A stretch of 64,000 bases of DNA from Alphaproteobacteria bacterium (GCA_005884765.1 VAZV01000131.1:23187-87186), one strand, 5' to 3'. Numbered from the stretch's first letter, positions 1 to 11,416 are shown. Notes: generated by a model not told the origin, from the letters alone. Program-made: numbers and translations.

Positions 1-52
1 AGGCTCCAGATCGACGTGTTCGAACGGCGCCGAGCCATGCGGGCCGGTCCTT

Positions 53-1225
53 TCATCGCGTCGTGGGCGGCGTGCTGAGCCTGGCCGAAAGGATCACTTT
101 GCCGGCATCTTCGTAATGGGTGTCTCGGGCCTGGATCTGCTGCGCAATCGTGTGCATGTCGCGGAAACGCCGTTCGAACGGGTTCGCGGCGAACACCGCG
201 GTGGCGCCCGTCATATGATAGGCGGTATCGACCACGGAAGCCGACTGATGAATGGTCCAGGTCGTGGCGATGCGTAGCGCAATGCGATGCGCCTCCGTGA
301 CGGGATCGCCGCGTGCGAGGTCGCGCCAGACCTCCGCCGCCGTCGCATAGAGATAGGCGCGCGCCGCGCGCAAGGTGGCCTCGGTCCGTCCGATCAACCC
401 CTGCACGGCGCTATTGTCGCGCATCGCCGCCAGTCCCTGCGGCTGCTTGCTGCGCGCAAGCTCGATCGCGGCATCGAGCATAGAGCGCGCCACGCCCACC
501 GCGGTGGCGGCAAAGCCCATGCCGAACACCGCATTGGTGGTGAGCTTGTAGAGCGGGCCTTTTTCGTGGCACGCGGAGGGGTCGTCGCGAAGTGCTGCAA
601 ATTTGTCCGGGATGAAGAGATTGTCGACCGAGTAGGAGTCGGTGCCGGTGCCCTTGAGCCCGATCACGTCCCAGACGTCGTACATGGTGGCGCTCGTCAC
701 CGGGAACAGGATGGTGCGGATTTCCGGCGCGCCGCTCGGCTTCTTCCGCTGGCTGCCGTCGGCCTCAACGACGCGCACATGGGCGCCAAGCCAGCTCGCC
801 TGCCGCGAGCCGGAGGCAAAGTCCCAGCGCGCGCTGGCCCGGTAGCCGCCAGGAACGGCGTGGACTTCATGGGCGATCGCGCCCCACGCCAGGATCCCGG
901 GCGGGGTGTTAAAAATCTCGTCGGCGGCATCGGGGTCGAGGTAGGCCGCGGTCATCGCGCAGACGCTGCATTGCCCGAGGCACCAGGCGGTGGAGGCGTC
1001 GGCCTTGGCGATCTCCTCCTGCATCTGCATGAAGATTTCGAGCGGCGCCTCTGCCCCCCCGAGGCTCTGTGGCAACAGAACCCGGTACAGCCCGTTCTCG
1101 ATCAGGGCGGAGGTCACCGCGGGCGTCAGGCGCCGCGTACGCTCGATCTCATCTGCCTCGCGCGAGATCAGGGGCTGCAATGCCCGGGCGCGCTCGACGA
1201 GGTCCAGACCGGGATGCTTGCTCAT
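53..1225 (-). CDS. Acyl-CoA dehydrogenase-fold flavoprotein (possible group D flavin monooxygenase)
   Basis: A 390-residue protein with the three-part acyl-CoA dehydrogenase fold: helical N-terminus (about 1-110), beta domain (about 115-230, with WDFASGS and GLKGTGTDSYSV motifs) and C-terminal helical bundle. The WDFASGS...W segment and the C-terminal stretch FERRFRDMHT...HYEDAG resemble the oxygenase branch of the family (HsaA/DszC-like, Acyl-CoA_dh_2 domain) more than classical beta-oxidation dehydrogenases. A hydroxylase that uses reduced flavin is therefore as likely as a dehydrogenase, and the substrate cannot be read from the sequence. The ATG at 1225 is preceded by GAGAGGC. The stop overlaps an ATG at 54-56 on the same strand in an ATGA arrangement, so another minus-strand gene may begin there and run out of the window, but too little is visible to call it. 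Confidence 0.85.
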   Translation of the reverse strand: MSKHPGLDLVERARALQPLISREADEIERTRRLTPAVTSALIENGLYRVLLPQSLGGAEAPLEIFMQMQEEIAKADASTAWCLGQCSVCAMTAAYLDPDAADEIFNTPPGILAWGAIAHEVHAVPGGYRASARWDFASGSRQASWLGAHVRVVEADGSQRKKPSGAPEIRTILFPVTSATMYDVWDVIGLKGTGTDSYSVDNLFIPDKFAALRDDPSACHEKGPLYKLTTNAVFGMGFAATAVGVARSMLDAAIELARSKQPQGLAAMRDNSAVQGLIGRTEATLRAARAYLYATAAEVWRDLARGDPVTEAHRIALRIATTWTIHQSASVVDTAYHMTGATAVFAANPFERRFRDMHTIAQQIQARDTHYEDAGKVILSARLSTPPTTR

Positions 1226-1258
1226 GCCTCTCCTCGCCCCTTTTTATCGAGTGATCAA

Positions 1259-1462
1259 TTAGGGGCATGGTGGTCCATCTGACGCGGGAGGGCAAGATGG
1301 GGGAAGGGCCGATAAATTAAACCTGTCCCAATCGTAGATCGCCTCGATCCAGTGATCGATGGCGTCATTCTCCGGATGCCGTGCCATTATTTTTGCCTGG
1401 CGACGGAGATCGGCCCGAACGCGTGGATCGCGAAGCTCGTGTCGCAGGCCCGCTATTATACT
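1259..1462 (-). pseudogene. Remnant or start-less small ORF, antitoxin-like
   Basis: This open frame follows the DUF2283 gene directly. Its readable part (GLRHELRDPRVRADLRRQAK, then IDHWIEAIYDWD) looks like a small acidic-tailed antitoxin of the MazE-like kind. It has no ATG, GTG or TTG between the end of the neighbouring gene and the conserved part. The frame stays open upstream only by overlapping the DUF2283 gene out of frame, and the first internal ATG (1387) would cut off half of it. I read it as a relic or a gene with an unrecognised start. The family assignment is weak. Confidence 0.3.
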
Positions 1463-1682
1463 ATTCGGCCGCGCTGATGTGCGCTGTCTTCGGCGGACCT
1501 GCTTTTTTCCAGTCTCCGGGCGCGAGAACCTTGCTCGCGGACAGCACTTCAATGCCGACAACGTGTCCCTCGGCATCGACATCATAGATGAAAGGGCCGG
1601 CCTCCTCCGTCCGCTCGACCTTGCCGCGCGCGATGGTAATGTACACTGCGTCGGCTTCGGGATCGTAAGTAATGTCGGTCAT
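1461..1682 (-). CDS. DUF2283 family small protein (putative antitoxin-like partner)
   Basis: A 73-residue protein starting MTDITYDPEADAVYI, the typical opening of DUF2283, with the following beta-strand pattern (VERTEEAGPFIYDVDAEGHVVGIEVLSAS). The start at 1682 is chosen because the ATG overlaps the stop of the upstream DUF4258 gene as ATGA (1679-1682), which implies translational coupling. A longer frame to 1751 lies wholly inside that gene. DUF2283 proteins often stand next to DUF4258 or RelE-like toxins, so an antitoxin or antitoxin-like role is plausible but not shown. Confidence 0.75.
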   Translation of the reverse strand: MTDITYDPEADAVYITIARGKVERTEEAGPFIYDVDAEGHVVGIEVLSASKVLAPGDWKKAGPPKTAHISAAE

Positions 1683-1936
1683 GGCCTTCGCCTCGCGTTC
1701 CGGTCGAACATCACGCTTATAACGCGAATGTCCAAATTTGTTTCGACACACGCCACCCGCAGAATGCGCCCGCCAAGTCGAGGAAACACCCGAAATCTGC
1801 GCTCAACCGCTGGGTCGCGGGGGTCCGTCTCGGTCCAATCAGGGTCAAGGACCGTATCTTCCATCCATTTAGGATCGATCCGGCGCTCTTGCAATCTGAC
1901 CCGGGCATGGACGGTGAGGATACAGGGCTTCGGCAT
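1679..1936 (-). CDS. DUF4258 domain protein (putative RelE-like toxin partner)
   Basis: An 85-residue protein with the DUF4258 pattern: VHARVRLQERRI near the N-terminus (a His-Ala-x3-Arg type segment), a short acidic linker, and a C-terminal beta hairpin with RRFRVFP...LRVACVET. DUF4258 has a compact RelE-related fold and is regularly paired with DUF2283. Here the two genes overlap by four bases and lie alone between lepA and the flavoprotein gene. A toxin function is inferred from fold and pairing only. Confidence 0.7.
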   Translation of the reverse strand: MPKPCILTVHARVRLQERRIDPKWMEDTVLDPDWTETDPRDPAVERRFRVFPRLGGRILRVACVETNLDIRVISVMFDRNARRRP

Positions 1937-1970
1937 CGGCTATGTTAGCCCTGACAAGCTGTAAATCGCC

Positions 1971-3782
<1,812 letters not shown>

Positions 3783-3897
3783 GGGCGCGGGATAGCATTC
3801 ACGCTTTGGCGCGGCAACCTTATTGCCGCGTTTTAGCGCGGTTTGTTCACGCCAAGCTGATTCCACTTGCGTCAAAAACGCGCTACGCACTTCTGCC

Positions 3898-5490
3898 ATG
3901 TCGACTGCATCATTCTTGCCCGAGACCTCGCGTACGCGCCGACGCTTAAGCGTCCGGCGGCTGGCGGCGTGGCTGGTCGCGCGCGCCACCAGTCCCAAGT
4001 CCGGCCTTTGGCTCGTGGTCAGCTTCGCGCTCGTGCATGGTCTGCTCTGGACCTTGATCCTGATCGATCTAAAAGCGGCGCAGGATGTCCATATGGACGT
4101 CGCGGAAGCGTTTGCCTGGGGACAGAAATTCCAGCTCGGTTACGGCAAGCATCCGCCGCTGGCCGGCTGGATCGCGGGATTGTGGTTCTATTTCTTTCCG
4201 GTCAAGGATTGGGCGACCTACGCGCTGGCGATGACGACGCTCGGCGTCGGGATAGTGATTTGCTGGTTCATTGCGCTGCGCGTCGTGGATCGCCGGCGCG
4301 CGTTCCTTGTCGTGGTGATGCTCGCACTCTACCCGATCTTCAATTTCAAGGGCTTCAAGTACAATCCGGATCTGTTGCAGCTCGTCACCTTGCCGCTCGT
4401 CGTGCTGGCCTATCTGCACGCATTTGAGAAACGCACATGGCGATCCGGCATATGGCTCGGGCTCGCCGGCGCGCTGGCGCTGATGACGAAATATTGGGTG
4501 CTGACCATGATCGGTGCCATTGGGCTTGCGGCGCTGATTCACCCCGAGCGACTAAAATTCCTGCGCTCGCCGGCGCCATGGGTTGGCATCGCGACGCTTG
4601 CGGTCGCGATGATCCCGCATCTGGTCTGGCTGAAGCAAGTCGATTTCGTGCCGCTGACCTATGCCGGTGACGTCTATGGCCTGTCGAACCGCGCGCAAAG
4701 CGCCCAGCTTGTGCTCGGCTATGTCGGGCACAATCTGGCGCTGCTGGCGGTGCCAGTGGCGCTCGCGGCGCTGGCGTTATCGTTCCCTCGGCCGCGACTT
4801 TCGCGAATATGGTCGCCCGGCGTCAATGCGGGCGTGAACGTCTCACATGCTCTCAACATCTGGATCATCCAAATCATTGTCGCGATCGGCCCCCCGCTCG
4901 GCGGCTTGATCTTCACGATCTACATGAAAACCGATTGGGGAATTTCGCTGTTCTTCCTCACGCCGCTGGCGCTGGTCGCAATGCCCCGCTTGCGCATTCA
5001 CGAACGCGCATTGTTTCGCATCACCCTGATCTGGCTCGTGCTCACGCTCGCGACGTTGGCCGCTGCACCCGCCATCGCCGAGCGCGAGATGGAGGATAAT
5101 CCCAACGCTGCCAACAGCTATGGGGCGCGCTCGCAACTGGCCCGCGAGCTTACGCAAGCGTGGCACGACCGGTTTGGTTCGCGCTGGGCGGTGGTCGCCG
5201 GCACGACGGAAGTTGGCGAGCCCATGACGTTCTATAGCCCCGATCATCCGGCGCCGTTCACCCCGGGCGAACTCTGGTCATCGGGCTTGACTTCGCTAGA
5301 AGAAGCCCAGCGGCTCGGCTTCATCGGCATCTGCGATACCACCGATGGGCGCTTGCCTACGTGCGAAGCCTGGATGGCGCAGCATGCCAAAGATGCCGAG
5401 CAACTGGTAATGACCACGCAGCGCTTTTACCGCGGGCATCCGGGGCCGGCGATCAACTGGAAAATCTATATTGGCCCGCCCGCGAAATAG
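3898..5490 (+). CDS. GT39/ArnT-like membrane glycosyltransferase
   Basis: A 530-residue polytopic membrane protein with about ten to twelve hydrophobic segments after an Arg-rich N-terminus. The first extracytoplasmic loop carries [23 protein letters not shown], the pattern of PMT_2/ArnT-type transferases, which use polyprenyl-phosphate sugars on the periplasmic face. A soluble C-terminal part follows (about 430-530). The start at ATG 3898 is preferred over an upstream frame start at 3823 because the extra 25 residues are hydrophilic and overlap the lepA promoter region. Acceptor and sugar are unknown; lipid A or surface polysaccharide modification is the usual role. Confidence 0.85.
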   Translation: MSTASFLPETSRTRRRLSVRRLAAWLVARATSPKSGLWLVVSFALVHGLLWTLILIDLKAAQDVHMDVAEAFAWGQKFQLGYGKHPPLAGWIAGLWFYFFPVKDWATYALAMTTLGVGIVICWFIALRVVDRRRAFLVVVMLALYPIFNFKGFKYNPDLLQLVTLPLVVLAYLHAFEKRTWRSGIWLGLAGALALMTKYWVLTMIGAIGLAALIHPERLKFLRSPAPWVGIATLAVAMIPHLVWLKQVDFVPLTYAGDVYGLSNRAQSAQLVLGYVGHNLALLAVPVALAALALSFPRPRLSRIWSPGVNAGVNVSHALNIWIIQIIVAIGPPLGGLIFTIYMKTDWGISLFFLTPLALVAMPRLRIHERALFRITLIWLVLTLATLAAAPAIAEREMEDNPNAANSYGARSQLARELTQAWHDRFGSRWAVVAGTTEVGEPMTFYSPDHPAPFTPGELWSSGLTSLEEAQRLGFIGICDTTDGRLPTCEAWMAQHAKDAEQLVMTTQRFYRGHPGPAINWKIYIGPPAK

Positions 5491-5534
5491 GCGGTCGGCA
5501 GCCGAGCTGAACAGGACTTGCAAAGGGCCCGCAC

Positions 5535-6332
5535 ATGGATCTCGATCTGACAGGAAAGCTGGCACTCGTTAGCGGTTCGACGCGGGGGCTCGGGTTCGCA
5601 TCGGTCGCTGGGCTCGCCCAAATGGGCGCGGCCGTCATCATCAACGGGCGAGATGATGCCGCCGTCACGCAGGCCATGGCGAAGATCAGTCAATCTTCGC
5701 CTTCGGCCAAATTGCATGGTGCGGTTTTCGATCTCGGCAGCGCCGAAGGCTGCGCCGCTCTCGTGGCGCAGTTCCCCGAGGTCGATATTCTCGTCAACAA
5801 TCTCGGATTCTACGAGCCGAAAGCCTTCTTCGATATCGAGGACGGCGACTGGATGAGGATGTTCGAGGTCAACGTGATGAGCGCCGTGCGTCTGACGCGG
5901 CATTACCTGAAGCGGATGCTGGATCACAAGCAATGGGGCCGCGTCGTGTTCGTCTCGAGCGAATCCGGCATCTATGTTCCCAAGGAGATGGTGCATTACG
6001 GCTTCTCGAAAGCCGCACTGCTCTACATCGCGCGCGGCGCGGCCGAGCAGACCAAGTCGACCGGCATCACCGTGAATTCGGTGCTGCCGGGCCCGACCTG
6101 GGTCGAGCTGACGTCGGCCCGGCTTTCGGCGCGCGCCGAGGCCATGGGGACGAGCGTCGAAGATCTCGTGGCGCGCACGTTCAGCGAACGCCGGCCAGGG
6201 TCGCTGTTGCAGCGTTACGCGAAGCCCGAGGAGATCGCCAACCTGATCTGCTATCTCTGTTCCAAGGCCTCGAGCGCCACCAACGGCGCGGCCTTGCGGG
6301 CCGATGGCGGCATCGTCACCAATCCGTTCTGA
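5535..6332 (+). CDS. SDR family oxidoreductase
   Basis: A 265-residue classical short-chain dehydrogenase/reductase. It has the Rossmann motif SGSTRGLGFA (TGxxxGxG type), VDILVNNLG in place of the usual NNAG, the catalytic Ser in VSSESG and the YxxxK pair in YGFSK. A proline-rich PGPTW loop follows, then a C-terminal GAALRADGGI segment typical of FabG-like enzymes. It reduces or oxidises a carbonyl/hydroxyl with NAD(P)H; the substrate is not predictable. It starts 44 bases after the glycosyltransferase and may be co-transcribed with it. It is convergent with the HPr gene. Confidence 0.93.
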   Translation: MDLDLTGKLALVSGSTRGLGFASVAGLAQMGAAVIINGRDDAAVTQAMAKISQSSPSAKLHGAVFDLGSAEGCAALVAQFPEVDILVNNLGFYEPKAFFDIEDGDWMRMFEVNVMSAVRLTRHYLKRMLDHKQWGRVVFVSSESGIYVPKEMVHYGFSKAALLYIARGAAEQTKSTGITVNSVLPGPTWVELTSARLSARAEAMGTSVEDLVARTFSERRPGSLLQRYAKPEEIANLICYLCSKASSATNGAALRADGGIVTNPF

Positions 6333-6387
6333 AGCTATCTCGGTCGTGCCAGTGTTGCGCAGGGACGGCGGAGATGGTTCGTGCGGA

Positions 6388-6717
6388 CTACATGCTCTCT
6401 TCGTTGAACTTGCTTTCGACGAGTTCGCCGATGGCGTTGACCGCGGCCTCGGCTTCAGGGCCGATCGCGGAGACCACGATCGTGGTCCCGGGCGCCGCCG
6501 ACAGCATCATCAGTCCCATGATCGAGGTGCCGCCGACGGTCTCGCCGCCGCGCGTCACCCAGACTTCGGCATTGAAGCGCTCGACGGTCTGGACGAATTT
6601 CGCAGAGGCGCGCGCGTGCAGTCCGCGTTTGTTGATGATGAGAAGTTCGCGGGAGATGGCGCCTGCCGGCACGCGCGGCCCGGGGATATTTTCGGGCGCC
6701 GGGACGTCGTCGTTCAT
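6388..6717 (-). CDS. HPr-family phosphocarrier protein (NPr type)
   Basis: A 109-residue protein with about 20 extra N-terminal residues relative to standard HPr. The phosphorylatable His is His34 in RGLHARAS. The regulatory Ser is Ser65 in GGTSIMGLMM, exactly 31 residues on, as in HPr (His15/Ser46), so it can be a target of both Enzyme I and HprK. Its ATG overlaps the EIIA stop as ATGA (6714-6717). In rhizobia this HPr takes part in a regulatory phosphorelay rather than in sugar import, and no sugar permease component is seen here. Confidence 0.95.
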   Translation of the reverse strand: MNDDVPAPENIPGPRVPAGAISRELLIINKRGLHARASAKFVQTVERFNAEVWVTRGGETVGGTSIMGLMMLSAAPGTTIVVSAIGPEAEAAVNAIGELVESKFNEESM

Positions 6718-7115
6718 TTGCCGGCGAGCACCCGGCTGGCGATGGTGACGTATTTGCGGCCGGCTTCCTGGGCCATGGCGATGGCGTCGGGCAGCGAGCG
6801 CTCCTCGCGGACCTTGGCGAGCTTGACCAGCATGGGAAGATTGATGCCTGCGAGCACTTCGACTTTGGGGCGGCTCATGCAGGAGATCGCGAGGTTGGAA
6901 GGCGTGCCGCCGAACATGTCGGTCAGGATGGCGACGCCGTCGCCGGAATCGACGCGGTTAACCGCTTCGATAATGTCACTTCGACACAAATCGGAATCGT
7001 CCTCGGCACCGATCGTGACTGCTTCGATTTGTTTTTGAGGACCCATGACATGTTCGAGCGCTGCCCGGAACTCGTCGGCAAGGCGCCCATGGGTCACCAG
7101 AACTAGGCCAATCAT
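6714..7115 (-). CDS. PTS EIIA-Man-type regulatory protein
   Basis: A 133-residue EIIA of the mannose class. It starts MIGLVLVTHGRLADEF, with His9 as the predicted phosphorylation site, and contains the TDMFGGTPSNLA motif typical of the fold. The start at 7115 has a clear GAGGAG ribosome-binding site; an upstream in-frame start at 7172 lacks family similarity. There is no EIIB, EIIC or EIID gene nearby, which fits a regulatory rather than transport role. It lies between hprK (131-base gap) and the HPr gene (4-base overlap). Confidence 0.95.
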   Translation of the reverse strand: MIGLVLVTHGRLADEFRAALEHVMGPQKQIEAVTIGAEDDSDLCRSDIIEAVNRVDSGDGVAILTDMFGGTPSNLAISCMSRPKVEVLAGINLPMLVKLAKVREERSLPDAIAMAQEAGRKYVTIASRVLAGK

Positions 7116-7246
7116 CGGAAACTCCTCGCGGGTGCTTTTTGGTGCACCGCACGAACGCGCCACTTTGACCATCCAGAGCCCCTGCGCAAGAGGGGATGTT
7201 TGCGGATCTCCCTTGATCGGATGGGAAGTGGGGGAGCTGCGCCGGT

Positions 7247-7774
7247 CTATTCGGTCGCGATAGTGGGCCTGATATGGTTACCAATTCCCTTCATACAATC
7301 GGCGGAATGGTTAACGGAAGATGAACTTTCGGTTGTCGTCAGCATAGCAACAACCAGCGGCAGCGGCGCATAGCCCTCTCCCACAGGGATTCTCGGTATC
7401 AAAACACCGAAAATGTGCGTGATAAGCGCTTCCGGTGACGGCAGGCGCTCGGCATCGGCCGCCGCGAGGTCGACCACGAGACCGACCACAGCTTCCTCGG
7501 CGAACTCGCAACGGCGAATGCCGAGCCCGCGAATTTCGATGAGGCCAGCCAATTCCGGCGCGGTGCGCACGCGCAATTGTCCTGCACCTGTGTCCAGATG
7601 GACACGGTCGTCGCCGACCAAAATGGCCGGCGCGATCTGCCCGGAACGGCCGCTGGTGATGAGATCGAAGGCAAGGCGCGACTTGCCCGAGCCTGACGGC
7701 CCGCGGATCAGGACGCCACGATTTCCGACCCTGACCGCAGACGCGTGGATGCTCGAGCCACCGGCGTCCGTCAT
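7247..7774 (-). CDS. hprK: HPr kinase/phosphorylase, short alphaproteobacterial form
   Basis: A 175-residue protein that corresponds to the C-terminal catalytic domain of HprK and lacks the N-terminal domain found in Firmicutes. The P-loop GPSGSGKS lies at about 25-32, followed by the VGDDRVHL segment and EIRGLGI, the HprK signature region. It phosphorylates or dephosphorylates HPr on the regulatory serine. The start at 7774 is set by ATGA overlap with the chvG stop (7771-7774). Coupling of hprK to a two-component system is the standard alphaproteobacterial arrangement and links the PTS relay to envelope/acid signalling. Confidence 0.95.
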   Translation of the reverse strand: MTDAGGSSIHASAVRVGNRGVLIRGPSGSGKSRLAFDLITSGRSGQIAPAILVGDDRVHLDTGAGQLRVRTAPELAGLIEIRGLGIRRCEFAEEAVVGLVVDLAAADAERLPSPEALITHIFGVLIPRIPVGEGYAPLPLVVAMLTTTESSSSVNHSADCMKGIGNHIRPTIATE

Positions 7775-9579
7775 GGCGCCGGCAGCCTGACCACGAAGCG
7801 GGCACCGGCAATCGTCGCCTCGCCATCGGACCCGACCGCGCCGGCGCGGTTCTCGGCCCAAATGCGACCGCCATGCGCCTCCATGATCTGCTTCGAGATC
7901 GACAGGCCGAGCCCTGAATTCTGCCCAAAACCCTGATGCGGACGGTCGGTGTAGAAGCGCTCGAACACCCGCTCCAGTGCATCCGGGCGAATCCCGGGTC
8001 CATCGTCGTCGACGATGATTTCGATGTCGGAACGCGCGCGCCGGCAGGTGATGCGCACCTTGCCGCCGGCGCTGGAGAATGACTGTGCATTGGACAACAG
8101 GTTGGAGATCACCTGTCCGAGCCGCGAATCGTGCCCCGGCACCGAGAAAGTGTCGGCCGGGCCTCTGCCTTCGAAGCGGGCTTCGACAGTGACGTCATGG
8201 CCGAGCCGGGTTTCGTTGGCGACCGAGACCAGCGTCGTCAGCAGCCGGCGCAAATCGACCGGCTCCATGTCCTGGCGCTGCAACTCGGCATCGAGCCGGC
8301 TGGCATCGGAAATATCCGAGATCAGCCGGTCGAGCCGCTTCACGTCGTGTTCGATCACGGCGAGCAGCCGCGCGCGGCTGTTCTCGTTGCGCGCCAGCGG
8401 CAGTGTCTCGACCGCCGAGCGCAGCGACGTCAGCGGGTTCTTCAATTCATGGGCGACGTCGGCGGCGAACATCTCGATCGCCTCGATACGGTTATAGAGC
8501 GCGTCCGTCATGTCGCGCAGCGCGCCGGAGAGATGGCCGATCTCGTCGCGGCGGCGGGTGAAGTCGGGAATTTCGACACGGGTCTTGATGCGGCGGCGGA
8601 CGCGCTCGGCGCTGTCGGCGAGCCGGCGCACGGGTCCTGCAATGGTGCTCGCAAGCAGCAGCGACAGCAGGATCATGACGGCAGATGCGACGCCGCCGAC
8701 CTTCAGGATCGCAAGCCGTTCGGCGGTTACCATCTGGTCGATATCGTCGCCCTGGGTCGAGAGCATCAAGGCGCCGTGAATATTTCGAGACCGCAACACC
8801 GGGACGGCGACCGAGACGATTACCTCGCCGCGCGGGTTGACCCGCACCATGCTGCGCTTCTGGCCTTTGAGCGCGTCCGCAACCTCCTCGTAGCCCTTGC
8901 CGTTTTCCGGCCCGAGTTCGCGGTAGAGCGGGAGGTCGCCGCGGTTGAGCCAGGTGCGGACCGCGATCATCGCGCGCTCGGCGATGTTGGGCTTCTCCGA
9001 AGACGGCGGCGGCAGGTCGAAGCGCAGCACATTTTCGAGGTTACGGCTGTCGAGGATTTGCCCGCCGCCGGGATCGTAGATCCGGGCACGGGTCTTGGTC
9101 GGCGAGATCAGCGTGCGCAGGACCGGCGCGACGCGTTCCGGATTGATCGGGAAATCGAGCCCGGACTGTTCGTCCGGCGCGCCATAGCTCTCGCCGGGCT
9201 TGAGGTCGAGCAGCCGGTCAGGATCGATGGTGATGGCGTTGGTCTGGACGGTCGCGGAAGCTGCGATCGCGCCGGCAATGATCTCGCCTTGCACCAACAG
9301 GCTCTGCGCCCGCGCATCGATCAGGCCGGCGCGGAATTGCGAGAGATAGAGCACGCTCGCCACCAGCGCGAGGAGCCCTGCGATGTTCAGCGAAACGATG
9401 CGGCGGGTGAGGCTGGAGAAGCTGAGCGTGAAGAGGAATTGCCCGGCGCGGCTCAGCCAGCGCAGCGGTCCCTGCCAGCGCTGCTCCGGCAGGTTTTCGG
9501 CGGCGGTATTGTCCAGCGCGAGCGACGACGAAGCGCCCTCGGTATGCACGCTCTGATCAGGCTGCGTTCGATCTAGCAA
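7771..9579 (-). CDS. chvG: ChvG-type sensor histidine kinase
   Basis: A 602-residue kinase with a cytoplasmic N-terminus, a first membrane segment around 60-83, a long periplasmic sensor region to about 290, a second membrane segment, HAMP, an H-box (VAHELKNPLTSLRSA) and N/G boxes (VDDDGPGIRPDAL, GLGLSISKQ). ChvG kinases respond to acid and envelope stress; in several rhizobia the periplasmic repressor ExoR controls them. The open frame begins at a TTG (9579) with no strong ribosome-binding site; an alternative is GTG at 9549. It follows chvI (112-base gap) and overlaps hprK. Confidence 0.95.
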   Translation of the reverse strand: MLDRTQPDQSVHTEGASSSLALDNTAAENLPEQRWQGPLRWLSRAGQFLFTLSFSSLTRRIVSLNIAGLLALVASVLYLSQFRAGLIDARAQSLLVQGEIIAGAIAASATVQTNAITIDPDRLLDLKPGESYGAPDEQSGLDFPINPERVAPVLRTLISPTKTRARIYDPGGGQILDSRNLENVLRFDLPPPSSEKPNIAERAMIAVRTWLNRGDLPLYRELGPENGKGYEEVADALKGQKRSMVRVNPRGEVIVSVAVPVLRSRNIHGALMLSTQGDDIDQMVTAERLAILKVGGVASAVMILLSLLLASTIAGPVRRLADSAERVRRRIKTRVEIPDFTRRRDEIGHLSGALRDMTDALYNRIEAIEMFAADVAHELKNPLTSLRSAVETLPLARNENSRARLLAVIEHDVKRLDRLISDISDASRLDAELQRQDMEPVDLRRLLTTLVSVANETRLGHDVTVEARFEGRGPADTFSVPGHDSRLGQVISNLLSNAQSFSSAGGKVRITCRRARSDIEIIVDDDGPGIRPDALERVFERFYTDRPHQGFGQNSGLGLSISKQIMEAHGGRIWAENRAGAVGSDGEATIAGARFVVRLPAP

Positions 9580-9691
9580 TGGCTAGTGCCCACGTAGTCT
9601 TGCGATCCGTAGTCTTGCGATGCTCGTTGCTTTCAGCCTACCCCAGACGGACCACGGCGTCAGTCCGCAAGGCGCGCATGGCGCCTTGAAA

Positions 9692-10393
9692 TCAAGCCTC
9701 CTTGAAGCGGTAGCCCACGCCGTAAAGGGTCTCGATCATTTCAAAATCGTCGTCCACCACCTTGAACTTCTTGCGCAGCCGCTTGATGTGGCTGTCGATG
9801 GTGCGGTCGTCGACATAGACTTGGTCGTCATAGGCCGCGTCCATCAGCGCATTGCGGCTTTTCACCACTCCGGGGCGCGTTGCCAAGGCCTGCAGAATCA
9901 GGAATTCGGTCACCGTCAGCGTCACCGGCTCGTTCTTCCAGGTGCAGGTGTGCCGTTCCGGATCCATCCGTAACAGCCCGCGGTCCAGCGCCTTGGCGTC
10001 GTTCTCCTTCGGCACCGCGGTCGGATCCTTTGGCTGCGAGCGGCGCAGCACCGCCTTGACGCGCTCGACCAGCAGCCGCTGCGAGAACGGCTTGCGGATG
10101 AAATCGTCGGCGCCCATCTTCAGGCCGAACAATTCATCGATCTCTTCGTCCTTGGAGGTGAGAAAGATCACCGGCAGATCGGACTTCTGGCGCAGCCGCC
10201 GCAGCGTCTCCATGCCGTCCATGCGCGGCATCTTGATGTCGAGGATCGCAAGATCCGGCTGGCTGGTGCGGAAGCCGTCAAGCGCGGAGGCACCATCCGT
10301 GTAGGTCATGATGCGGTAGCCTTCAGCTTCCAGCGCGATTGAAACGGAGGTGAGAATGTTGCGGTCGTCATCGACCAGGGCGATTGTGGGCAT
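9692..10393 (-). CDS. chvI: ChvI-type response regulator (OmpR/PhoB family)
   Basis: A 233-residue regulator with an N-terminal receiver domain (VDDDRNI acidic pocket, phospho-acceptor Asp in [21 protein letters not shown] switch region) and a C-terminal winged helix ending [17 protein letters not shown]. It is the partner of ChvG and first gene of the minus-strand cluster chvI-chvG-hprK-EIIA-HPr. In Agrobacterium and Sinorhizobium this regulator controls envelope, motility, exopolysaccharide and central carbon genes, with pckA genetically linked. Here pckA is about 4 kb away on the other strand. Confidence 0.97.
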   Translation of the reverse strand: MPTIALVDDDRNILTSVSIALEAEGYRIMTYTDGASALDGFRTSQPDLAILDIKMPRMDGMETLRRLRQKSDLPVIFLTSKDEEIDELFGLKMGADDFIRKPFSQRLLVERVKAVLRRSQPKDPTAVPKENDAKALDRGLLRMDPERHTCTWKNEPVTLTVTEFLILQALATRPGVVKSRNALMDAAYDDQVYVDDRTIDSHIKRLRKKFKVVDDDFEMIETLYGVGYRFKEA

Positions 10394-10610
10394 GAGCCTG
10401 CTTTCAGATAGACAGTGGCTGAAACGGCGAGCAATCCAGCGATGCGCCGCATAAATGGGCTTCGAACACGGTCAACGAGCAATGCAAGCTGGGCTGAAGT
10501 GTGACCGAGTTCCGCAAAAACGCCTCGCTCGGCGATGCGTCCCAACTCTTGTGGACGTCCGTTTACCCGAAAAATGGCCCGCATTGCAATAGGATAACTA
10601 GGTAAAATCG

Positions 10611-11345
10611 ATGCAACCGACCGCCGATTTCGACCCCCAGAACCTCGCTAAATCGCTGTTGCGGCGACGCCGGGAGGGGGCCCTGGCGACCCTGATGGCC
10701 GGCATGGGCGACCCCTATTGCTCGTTGGTCAATGTGGCGAGCCACCCCGACGGTTCGCCGATTCTGCTGATTTCGCGGCTTGCGCTGCATACCAAGAATG
10801 TGCTGGCCGATCCCAGGGTCTCGCTGATGCTGGACGAACGGGCCGCGGGCGACCCGCTCGAGGGCGCGCGCATCATGCTGGCGGGCCGGGCGGAAGAGGC
10901 CGGCACTGATGAACTCGACAACCTGTGCCGCCGCTATCTCAATGCTCATCCCTCCGCGGAAGCTTTTGCAAATTTCAAGGACTTTTCCTTCTTCCGGATC
11001 CGCCCTTCGGGCGCGCATCTAGTGGCCGGATTCGGCCGGATCGTGGACCTCAGGCCTGACCAATTCCTGACCGATATCGGCGATGCCACCGCGTTGCTTG
11101 AGGCCGAGCAGGGCGCAATCGAGCACATGAATGCCGACCACCGCGAGGCTATGAACCTCTACGCGACCAGATTGCTCGCCGCAGAGGGCGCCGATTGGTG
11201 CTGCACCGGCTGCGATCCCGAAGGCATCGACCTGCAGGCCGGCGACACGACGCTGCGGCTGGATTTTCCACAAAGAGTGACCGGGCCCACCGAACTGCGC
11301 AAGATGCTGGTCAAGCTCGCCGAGCAAGCGCGCGCCAAGGAATAG
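10611..11345 (+). CDS. HugZ-like haem-utilisation / pyridoxamine-phosphate-oxidase-fold protein
   Basis: A 244-residue protein with an N-terminal split-barrel FMN-binding-like domain (SRLALHTKNVLADPRVSLML) and a C-terminal DUF2470-type domain with HMNADHREAMNLYA. This two-domain layout is that of HugZ/HutZ proteins, which bind haem and help release its iron in some bacteria. Haem degradation is thus a family-based guess; no haem transport genes stand nearby. Divergent from chvI across 217 bases that should hold both promoters. The CHAT protease gene follows 71 bases downstream. Confidence 0.85.
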   Translation: MQPTADFDPQNLAKSLLRRRREGALATLMAGMGDPYCSLVNVASHPDGSPILLISRLALHTKNVLADPRVSLMLDERAAGDPLEGARIMLAGRAEEAGTDELDNLCRRYLNAHPSAEAFANFKDFSFFRIRPSGAHLVAGFGRIVDLRPDQFLTDIGDATALLEAEQGAIEHMNADHREAMNLYATRLLAAEGADWCCTGCDPEGIDLQAGDTTLRLDFPQRVTGPTELRKMLVKLAEQARAKE

Positions 11346-11416
11346 CGGTCGCCCGCGCGGATTTGAACGTCGGCGCGCGTTGCCGCGACCAAGGCAGGTT
11401 CGTGCGCGAGGTAATC

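Noticed and set aside
8131..9576. 481-codon plus-strand open frame opposite chvG
   Set aside because: It is the antisense shadow of a GC-rich kinase gene with complete motifs; composition is Arg/Ala/Gly-rich without any domain.
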